This document shows, piece by piece, positions 1-9,200 of a stretch of DNA of 19,041 nt; the stretch's first letter is position 1; each line of letters opens with the position of its first letter. The position numbers and the translations under genes are program-made. Where the stretch lies: the NCBI GenBank assembly GCA_027575765.1, contig JANBPT010000925.1:1-19041 (forward strand), given 5' to 3'. The notes beneath the pieces are model-generated. The model made no database searches. It had not been told where the DNA came from and saw only the letters and a program-made list of their open reading frames with translations. The stretch is from Tieghemiomyces parasiticus. Its lineage: Eukaryota > Kickxellomycota > Dimargaritomycetes > Dimargaritales > Dimargaritaceae.

Positions 1-288
1 GAGGAGGAGCCTGAGGAGACCGGTACTGAAGTCGAGGAGGAAGGGCCTGAGGAGACCGACTCCAGCGGCGAGGAGGACGGGCCTGAAGAACCCGACTCTA
101 ATGGTGAGGGCGGTGATGGCGAGGATGGAGCTCCCGGTGCGACCATCCTGTGGACCCGCGCCCAGCACCAATGCCGACCCTCCCACTTCTGGAACGGACG
201 GTGCCATCGCTGCATTCGCTCCCACTACTGGAACCGACGGTGCCACCGCTGCACCCACGCCTACCACCGCAGGCACGGTCACTGCTAA
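1..288 (+). CDS. 3' end of an acidic-repeat, low-complexity protein (partial, cut by left edge)
   Basis: Frame 1 is open from the first base to a TAA at 286-288. Residues 1-45 are three imperfect 11-12 residue repeats rich in Glu, Asp, Gly, Pro and Ser (core EEEGPEETDSSG), encoded by 36-nt DNA repeats. From about base 150 the same frame becomes rich in Cys, His, Arg and Trp (two copies of a WN-R-CHRC pattern on a 39-nt repeat). The +1 frame over the same bases instead reads as Thr/Ala/Pro/Gly repeats (GTDGA...APTT) and stops at 320-322, so a frame change or splice between about 130 and 185 is possible. An AATAAA lies 128 nt after the stop. The part from 187 onward is duplicated in inverted orientation at the right edge, where both stops are kept. 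I do not recognise the family. The acidic part is fairly secure; the reading frame of the last third is not. Confidence 0.4.
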   Translation, partial: EEEPEETGTEVEEEGPEETDSSGEEDGPEEPDSNGEGGDGEDGAPGATILWTRAQHQCRPSHFWNGRCHRCIRSHYWNRRCHRCTHAYHRRHGHC

Positions 289-540
289 GCCGATACATCG
301 CACACGTGGACACCAGCCCTGACCACGGCTTACTGGATTCCCCCTGACGGAACGTACTAGTAGTTGTAGAACTCGCCACTTCCTTACTTCTTGCGCTGCT
401 TAGCTTTTATTACCCAATAAACTCGTACCCTGCATAGCCCGTATATGCTGTAGATGCAAATTGCATCCGCCAACCCGATGCAAATACCTGGCGGTCAGTC
501 ACTTAGAGCACAGGAAAAGGTACTGGGCAGGCTCTGTAGG
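187..540. repeat. Left arm of a near-identical inverted repeat (gene 3' end plus downstream sequence)
   Basis: Aligned base by base with the reverse complement of 18688-19041, this arm matches over 354 positions without gaps, with 15 mismatches by eye (about 96 percent). It covers the last third of the left partial gene, its stop codon, its AATAAA and about 120 nt beyond. Identity falls sharply after 540; a weaker match (including a second AATAAA near 556-561) can be followed to about 600 and then vanishes. The partner reaches the last base of the window, so the homology probably continues past the right edge. Confidence 0.93.
416..421 (+). promoter_or_regulatory. Candidate poly(A) signal AATAAA of the left partial gene
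   Basis: A canonical AATAAA lies 128 nt downstream of the TAA at 286-288 and is conserved in the right repeat arm (18807-18812 on the minus strand). This supports reading both arms as gene 3' ends that point into the window. A second AATAAA at about 556-561 is also shared between the arms. Confidence 0.4.
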
Positions 541-599
541 AGGTCGAGCCTACTGAAATAAACCGGGCACCCGTCGCCACTGCTCACTGCATAAAAAAA

Positions 600-1600
600 C
601 CTGTAGGTATATTGGCACAAGGCTGAATATCATTTCGATGGATTTTAGTGGGCACTATTACATTGATCATAACGACAGGCCAAGAACTACCTCAGTTTAT
701 TAGTGTTGCAACTTGAAAGTGGATTGACAATCAGTTCAGCAAAAAGTATTACCTCAACTAGACTTTCACTGTATAGAATTGTACTAGTTAGTGTCTTAAG
801 CATTCCAACCTTAACAGTACGAAAAAGGAACAGGGATGCGTATAGCGTGATTGATACGATATGCGTAGTGACGGATATGAGAAGGAAGTTCAACTGCCAA
901 CCTGAGAGGATAGTCTGTAAGCTACGTTGCGAGAGATGGGTAAAATTGTAAGTGAGTTGCGGTATTAAACATAGTGCGGTGAGTACATGTAGGGGATAGG
1001 TAACGGGTCGAATCCTGGTCCTCCCAGTTTGACTATGTATAGGTTGTCTTCCCTATCGCTTCTGTTAATTACAAAACAATATGTTGTTCTTCACATCCTA
1101 TTAGTGTCTTCGCGGCGTGACCGGGGAGTTGCGACCAAGTTTATCTGATCTCTTACTTACACGAAGATATGGACGCACTTTTCCAGTCTAGGAAAGGCGA
1201 GTCTAATTAAGGATCTGAAATATTATGTCAGCCATGGTAGGGTGTGCCCAACGAAGAAAATACGTCAGTTGTACAACAAAAAGGTCCCCAGCCGTGGTTG
1301 AAATTGCTCAATGTAACATTCACATACTGCGATGTATCGACTGTCCATAGTCAGTACAGTATAATCGACGGGTCAGGTGGTGAACAGATAGTTTGTAGGC
1401 TGTGCCTCATTGGAGCACAGTATCCTACTTTCATGATACTCGCCTCCTTTTTTATTGTCGTCCCTCGAAGTGACGAATCCCTCCCGGTTCCACCCGCTAA
1501 CAGTGGCGAGGAGCGTGTGTGTACAACACAGGGCGATCGAACATCCGGTTATAGTGGAGTGTCTCCTTTCGTATGATTAACAGGTGAAGAATGGGTTGGA
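600..1600. other. A+T-rich intergenic stretch, no convincing gene
   Basis: Base composition drops visibly in G+C relative to the neighbouring genes. Open frames at 703-951 (+), 687-893 (-) and 1244-1576 (+) lack recognisable domains and have codon use unlike the GC-ending codons of the real genes. The one at 1244 begins at GTG with no credible splice acceptor. I see no RNA gene or ordered repeat. Confidence 0.6.
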
Positions 1601-2700
1601 GGTAGAAGGGAGATCAGTCAGACCGAAGGGCCCTTAGAATAATGCTGCCACCGATTTTCCTTACAGCTTGTATGGCCGTGCCCATTTTGGGAATATTTAT
1701 CATTGTCGGGCTGCTAGAATATGTAGGCCTGGTGAGCTGATCAGTATTGGTCAGTACGACCCAAGATGGGAGCATGTGGTCTGCAAGTACGACTGGACGG
1801 GTTAGAATAACCACGCCCACCCACCCACTAACACTAATCCAGTGACAGATAGGCCTGGTCGGTCGCAATGGACTAAAGACGAGGGCGGGCGGATGGGGGG
1901 GGGGGGGCTGCACCGCAGTCAGGCCAGGCGCTGAATACGACAAGGACAGCTTTCTGCGTACGGTAAAACAATATCGCCTCGTACGGTAACCAAACTGTCA
2001 TTCTTGAGATTAGGGATGGCGATAAGTGAGAAGTTTGGACCGTTGTATCAGTTGGTGGCTCTGGATGTCCGATCACCTGTATTCCTATTTACCCACTCGT
2101 CCGTCTCGGGTCTGCTTCCATTTTACCCCACATTCTCTCCTGCTTGAGGTCGGGGATCATACCATTCCCCGCAGAGGACCAGATGGGGCCGAGTGATTTG
2201 TACAGCAACCGAACGGCCGTGGTGCCTCCGCCCATATACGGCCGATAGGCCATATTCTTTGCTAGGGGGTCAGGGCAGGTCTCTCGAAAACAAGGAGGGT
2301 GAGTCGATGCTCCCTGGTCGGCAGTATCCAATTTTTGAATGTTCCTGCAAAGGCACCAGCGGGCCTTCTTTGGGCAGCAGAGCGTCGATTGTCCCAAATA
2401 TAGACAATCAATTCACTCTCGCCCCTCTCTCTCCTTCAGGAAGAGCAACCAGGTCAACTGGCGCCGTTTCCAGTCAGGGTCAGAGATAGTGCCACCGCAC
2501 GGGGCCACCGCCCTGCAGTACACAGTGGCCCGGAGTAGGGAACGCGGAAAAATACACGGAAAGAAGGAAAAGGCAAACTAGCCAATTGCTCCCTAGAGGG
2601 AAGGGATTCTAATGCCCTGTGGTTGCCTTTTATGGACCATCCGCTTGACCCCCGTATCCAGTTCACAGCATACCGAAACCAACCATTCCTAACCGGCAAT
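1600..2700. other. G+C-richer intergenic region with a G13 run; no gene assigned
   Basis: No frame here shows a known domain. Two points stand out. One is a homopolymer of 13 G at 1895-1907. The other is a small hydrophobic frame at 1642-1740 bounded by exon-like splice signals (an acceptor TTTTCCTTACAG ending near 1668 and a GTGAGC donor near 1731, with CACTAAC and an AG about 110 nt further on). The short frames on both strands at 1614-2699 look like chance openings in G+C-rich DNA. Confidence 0.45.
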
Positions 2701-3298
2701 TACTGACCCGTATGGTCCGTCAACGCTGCCGCCCTGGCTCAGCTGCCCAACTCCGCATCTGATCCTGATAGAGGCATCACCGGGCCCTGGGATTCCCGCC
2801 CCCTTATCCCTTACACCCCATCTCGCCCATTCCGCTCTACGGGGGGGATATAGTCATTCCCCCACTTTTGCAAGGGGTTGACTGCTTACGCTGTAGGCTT
2901 GCCCACATCCCGACACGTCTCAATTCCCATCCGCTCTGCCACCATCTGTACTGCTGCTGAACTGCCCGCCCGCAGCCCCTAATCTCACCTCTAGTCGGAC
3001 CCCGCTCTATGCCCAGGGTCTCCGTTAGCCATTATCTCCTCCCAGCCTGGTCCCCAGCGGCGCGTCTACAGGTCAACCCTTTCGCCACTTTAGCCCCTGA
3101 TACCGACTTGCTAGACTTCAACCTTTGCTTGGCTACCCAGACAGTCCTACCAAGTCGTCGTCGCCATCGCTGGGCTTAGTGTAACTTTTCCTACGTGTCC
3201 AGGCCCAGCTGGACCACTTGGCTACGAATTCTGTCTTCCACCTTGTCGCAGTGGCTGCCAGCTCCCCCCATCCCATCCCGTCCCATCTTATTGCCGCT
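2700..3298 (+). promoter_or_regulatory. Pyrimidine-rich promoter/leader region of the adenylate cyclase gene
   Basis: The strand that reads with the cyclase is strongly C+T-rich for about 600 nt up to the start codon, as is common in fungal promoters and leaders. Just before the ATG it carries overlapping CATCCCAT/CGTCCCATC elements at 3269-3287. A TATA-like GGATATAGTC lies near 2847. There is no other coding signal here. The exact transcription start cannot be placed from sequence. Confidence 0.4.
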
Positions 3299-6200
3299 AT
3301 GGACGAGTCAAACCATCGCAATACCCGCTTCTACCAGGATGCCCCGTTACCAGCAGTGCCCGGCGGAGCTAGCCAGCCGCCCCGTCCGCCTGCTGGGACT
3401 CCACCCCTAGCCGCGCGGCCCAGCCGGGAAGCGCTACGAAACAACCTTACCAACACTCCACCTCAGCGCACCCCGCTCCACCAGACCCTCCATCCCACTT
3501 TTTTCGCCAGCCCCTCGCCCGGTACATCGGCCAGTGGTCGTTCTGTACCAAGAACGACGCGGTCGACCCAACAGACTCCCGTGCCCATGCGGCCTGTTGG
3601 GATGCGGCCAGTTGGCCCACCTGCCACCGGACCCCCACGGCAGCCCTCGCATCCGCCCTCGCGCCACTTCGCTCCCAACCGATCGCAGCAGGCCCTTCTA
3701 GGAGATCCCGTGTCAGGCCACGTCTCGCCGCGAAGCTCCAACGACAGTTACGCGGGGCCCCGCGGCACCTCCCTGGGTGGCAGCCCCGTGCGGACTCCGC
3801 TCCCCAGCCAGCCCAATCTATATACATATACGCTAGATACAAGCCCACCGACCCGCCACAACCCCGGCACCCTGCCTGGCGGTCCCGTGCCCTTCCCACC
3901 GGCTCCTCCCTCGCCGACGAAGGACCGCAAAAAAGGATTTCACTTTTTCAAGCGCAAGAAGAACCGTGATCAGGATCAGCCGCCGCCCCGGCAGCCGCCT
4001 TTCCGTGAGAAGCGGAGCGGGAGCGACGGCGGGAATGGCAGCTGGGGTCTCGGTCATCTGGTGGCCTCTCTCTCCCGACCCCCGACCGATACCCCAGGCG
4101 GGGCCAACGGTGACCTGCGGCTGGACACCAATGTGGACGACATGGACGGCATTGTCAACATGGAGAAGGCCGCCTCCCTCAAGGATTTCGGGGAGAACTA
4201 CCACTATTCCCGGCGCGGATCCCAACAGCGCAGCCTATACGAAGACCAATCCGACCGGGACTCACTGTACGAAGCCCACCGTATCCAGCCTGGTCTTCCT
4301 GTTGCGCGATCCAGCCTGTCCCTATCGGGTCAGCCCCCGGCTGTGCCGGCACCTACCCCCGACGCCACCAACACCTCGCCCCACCTCCCCCCGCTGCCCA
4401 ATCAGCTTCCGTCTGGTAGCCAATCAGCCGCACTGACCTCTTCCAGACCCGGCGGGGACGTCGAGTCCCCCGAGGTGTGGGCACCACCTGATTCGTGGGC
4501 CGTATTACCTGACGAAGAGACGAGGCCCGCCCGAGAGCTCGGCGAAGAGGACTATTCGGACGACGAAGGGGACGTGGAAGATGATGGTACTCCTTACTAT
4601 TTGCGTATCTACCGTAAAGACACCACCTTCTGCACGGTGGCCTGTCGACTCAACACCGTGTCGGCTGACATCATCCAGATGGCGGCCAAGAAGTTCTACA
4701 TGGACGATGTAGACAAGTACTGTCTATATGTGAAGAAGGCCAACTCGGCGGAGCGCACGGTGGGCGCGAATGAGCGGCCGGTACTACTCCTGCGGCGATA
4801 CATGGAACTGATGGGCTACACCCGTGAGGATAACCTGTCCGCCCACATGCGCGAGGATAACACCTACTTTTGCCAGTTTACCCTCATCGAGGCGGCTATC
4901 CCCAGCGTTTCAGCCGAGCTTGACCACATTATCCACTCACCCAAGCAGATCGACCTCAAGGCCGTCCGCCTTCAAACTATCCCCGTGTCGTTGTACCACG
5001 AGCCGTCCAAGATCATGTATCTCAACTTGTCCAAGAACCTCAAGATCGACCTACCCTCCGATTTCACGCAGTTGTGCACCAACTTGCGCGAGTTGCGCCT
5101 GGCCACCTGCCAGTATCGCCGGGTGCCCGCGGGCGTGCACCTTATCTCGAGCCTGATGTACCTTGATCTGTCGGGCAACGAGCTGAAGGACCTGGACTCG
5201 TCGCGCCTCGAGGATCTGCGCAACCTACAGCACCTACTGGTACGCAACAACCGCCTGGTCCGTCTCCCGCCGGGCTTCGCTCGGTTCCGCAGCCTTAAGC
5301 ACCTCACGCTCTCCAACAACAACTTTGCCGAGTTTCCCGCGGTGCTCTGCGAGGTGCGCACCCTGACGCAGCTGGATCTATCCTTTAACTTTATCCCCAC
5401 GGTGCCTGAGGCCATCGGCCAGTTAAGCGAGCTCCGGAACCTATCCCTACTCTGCAATCGCCTGACCGGCGCTCTACCTGCCACCTTCCGTCGCCTGCGC
5501 CGCCTGGAGAAGCTAGACCTGCGCCGCAATCACATCCAGGACATCCAGGTCCTGTCCAACCTGCCCCGGCTCCAGGGCCTTTTCTGTGATCACAACGCCC
5601 TTTCCCGGCTGGAGGGGGACTTCCAGGCCCTCAAGAATGTGTCCCTAGCCAAGAGCTACCTGACCAGCTTCTCGCTGCGAGACGCTGCCGCGTCCCTCGT
5701 CCACCTCAAATTGTCCCACTGCCAGCTGGCCGAGCTACCGGCCGACTTGTTCGTTCACCTCCCGGCCCTGCGTCACCTCGAAATCAACAACAACCACCTG
5801 ACCGCGCTACCGCGATCCCTGGGCCGGCTCAATCACTTGGCCTACCTGTCCTGCACCAACAACAATCTCTCCACCCTGCCCGTAGATGTGGCTCACCTGC
5901 CCAACCTGGAGGTCCTGGACGTACACAGCAACAACCTCAAAGCCCTCTGCGCCGAGATTTGGTTGGCTCCGCGCCTACGCAAACTCAACCTGAGTTCCAA
6001 CCTTCTCGAGTTTTTCCCTCACCCCTCCCAGGCCGAGCGCAGCCGGTCAGCAGCCGCCGCTTTGCCCTCGGCCACCGCGGCCTCCTACCGCAAGGGCTCC
6101 CTGGACGAGACCAATGGCACTGACGGGTCACAAGGAGCCGTCGCCCAGGCGCAGCCCCTTACAAGCACCGCCGCCGGCCCGGGCCCCAAGGACGAAGCGA

Positions 6201-9200
6201 ACGTCCTCCCGTCCCCCGTAGCTCGATCCCAGAGTAATTTTGCCGGGGACGGCGAAGGAACGACCAATATCAGCCACGTCAGCCGGCAATCCCTCGCCGG
6301 CACGGCGCCAGCCCTGTGTCGTAACCTTCGCGACCTGCGCCTGGGCGGTAACTTTTTCAACGAGGAGCTCTTCCACCCCTTGGCCTACCTGGAGGGGCTG
6401 CGCATTCTCAACCTGTCGTTCAACGAACAAATCTACGAGGTGCCGGCTGGGTCCTTCTGCCACCACGCCAATCTGGTCGAACTATATCTCTCGGGCACTC
6501 AGATCGCCACCCTACCGGGGGAGGATATGGTGTATCTGCGCTCTCTGCGCGTGCTCCACGTCAACGCCAACAAGCTGCAAACCCTCCCGGCCGAACTGGG
6601 CAAGATTGGCCGCCTTGCCGTATTGGATGCCGGCAGCAATATGTTGCGGTATAACATTTCCAACTGGCCCTACGACTGGAACTGGAACTGGAACCTGGAC
6701 TTGCAGTACCTTAACCTGTCCAATAACAAACGCCTGGAGATCAAGCGCAGCCACATCGACATGGCCCCCAACAAGCACAACCGCGACCTGGCCAACTTCG
6801 GGGCGCTCACCAACCTGCGAGTACTGGGCCTGATGGACGTGACCATGGTGGTCAGCCCGCCCGACCAGACCCCGTCCCGCCGAATCCGGACTTCGGCGTC
6901 CATGGTGGACTCGATCCACTATGGCATGGCCGACATGCTAGAACCCGACAAAAATCTAACACTGTGGGACTTTGTCATCCCGCGCTTCCGCGGCGCGGTA
7001 GACGAAGCCTTGTTCGGTCTCTTCGACTCCCACTCGAGCGGATCGGCTGGCGGGTCGCGCCTGTTTGAGCACATGAATGACAAGGCCCCCACGGTGCTCA
7101 AAGCTGAGATGGACAAACTCGGCCCACAAGAGTCCCCGCGTACCGCTTTGCGCCGTGCCTTCCTGGCCCTCAACAAGCAGTTGAGCACCCTCAACGCCGA
7201 CGGCGACCACAAGCTGGGGGCCAGCGCCCTTGTGGCCTACTTCATCGGCACTACCGTGTACCTGGCCAATGTAGGTAACATCCTGGCGGTGGTCTCCCGG
7301 AAGGGTACCGCCCAGCTGGTGGCGACTAAGCACACCCCGGCCGACGCCGCTGAGGTGACCCGCATCCGGTCGGCCGGCGGCTACATCTCGCAGGAGGGTC
7401 TAGTCCAGGGCGAACTGGAGGTAACCAGGTCTTTCGGTTACTTCCACCTGCTGCCTTACGTGAACGCCAATCCCAGCATTGAAGCCTTGGAGGTGTCCGA
7501 GGAGGATGAGTTTATCATCATTGCCAGTCGCGGCCTTTGGGAGCACATGTCGTACCAAATGGCCGTCGATGTCGCCCGGACTCAGCGCCACGACGTGAAC
7601 CTGGCGGCCCAGAAGCTACGCGATTACGCCATCTCGTACGGTGCCGACCGGTCCCTTATGGTGATGGTTCTGGGTCTCCGCGAACTGTTTGGCCGGTCCT
7701 CGGCCCTGCGCAACCGCAGCGTGCGGTCGCGGGCCCTACCGACCAACTGGGGCAAGTTCTCCCTGGGGGACTTTAAGGATGAGGCGCCCGCCGGCCGGTT
7801 GCGCCGTGGGGCCAAGGAAGAACTGCCTGCCGACTCCACTCTCGCTCGCCTAGACCGCGAGGTGGAACCGCCCACGGGTGAGCTGGCCCTGGTGTTTACC
7901 GACATCAAGTCGTCCACCGCGTTGTGGGAGACCATCCCCATCGCCATGCGATCAGCCATCCGGGTCCACAACAGCATTATGCGCCGCCTCCTGCGGACCA
8001 TTGGTGGGTACGAGGTCAAGACCGAGGGCGACGCCTTCATGGTTTCATTTCCCACCGTGGCCTCCGCCCTCCATTGGTGCCTCTCAGTCCAGCTCCAGTT
8101 GCTCCGCGCCGACTGGCCCCAGGAAATCTTGGACTCCCCAGATGGCAAGGAGGTGTACTCGCCGTCTGACCCCACCCAACTCGTATACCGCGGCCTGTGG
8201 GTCCGCATGGGTGTTCACTGGGGGCGTCCGGTCTGCGAAGAGGACCCTATCACCCGCCGCATGGACTACTTTGGTCCCATGGTCAACCGTTCCGCACGAA
8301 TTTGTAACGCTGCCGACGGGGGACAGATTTACGTCAGCCAGGACGTGGTGAACGAAATAATCACCATCAAGGAGATGCTTGACTCAGACGCCAATTTCAT
8401 CACGACCCCGGGCGGTAAAGTCCCTGTGCAAGGTAGCCACTCATCGTCAGCCGCCTCGGCCACATCGGTGGCCGCCCTCGCCGCCTCCGCCGCCCACGAT
8501 GGAGGCAACCCGGTCAACCTTGAGCAGCTCGCCAAGGATATCCAGGCCCTCAAGAAGCTTGGTCTCAATATTGTGCATATCGGTGAGCACCGGCTCAAGG
8601 GTTTGGAATTCCCCGAGACTTTGGCCCTGGCCTACCCGAAGGACCTGGCCGGTCGGTTAGAACTCCAGCGCCTTAAGGAGAGTGCCGCCGCTGCTGCTGC
8701 CGAGGCGAATACCGCCAGTGCTACGACTTCCGCGGCCACCACCCCGCAGGTGGACTCCCCGGCCGAGATGGGGTCTAGTTCCACCACCACGACCACGGCG
8801 GCTATCGCCGCTGCTTCCATCCCGGCTACCCCGCCCCAGCCGTCACGCGAGACGTCGCTGGGCTCCTCCTTAACCCCAGCGACCATGGTGGCGTCGTCAG
8901 CCACCACGCCGGTCCGTGGCGGGTCCACTACGGCTTCCCCGGCCCTGAACGCCTCACGCGACCCCATGGACCTGGTCCCCATCACCGAATTCCCGCACCC
9001 GTCCCCGCCCTCCGGCCCGCGGATCATTGTTCGACCGCCGGCCACCGAGCGCCGTGGGTCCATACCATCCAACCACGGCTCCCCCGACCTGACGGCTTTC
9101 CGCCTCAGCGCGGCCGCGGCCCCCATTAACCCGCTCCCGCTAGGCCGGAGCCTGTCCAACTACCAAATCGCTCCGCCACCCCCGGGTACCGTCGCCGGCG

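Noticed and set aside
98..379. Minus-strand Ser/Gly/Cys-rich frame across the left repeat arm
   Set aside because: It is also open in the right copy, but it starts at a non-ATG codon on the left, and the poly(A) signals favour the opposite strand; it is best explained as the mirror of low-complexity repeats.
985..1030. tRNA-like T-arm (GGGTCGAATCC) followed by a CCTCCCA end
   Set aside because: No matching acceptor stem, D-arm or anticodon arm is found upstream, and the T-stem does not pair.
3218..3298. N-terminal extension of the adenylate cyclase frame
   Set aside because: The frame is open but begins at TTG; the first ATG is at 3299 in a good context, and the upstream stretch is C+T-rich leader sequence.
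4972..5529. Long antisense frames inside the adenylate cyclase (also near 7624-8208 and 8632-9159)
   Set aside because: They are products of the strong GC-ending codon bias of the sense gene, are Arg/Ser-rich, and show no domains.
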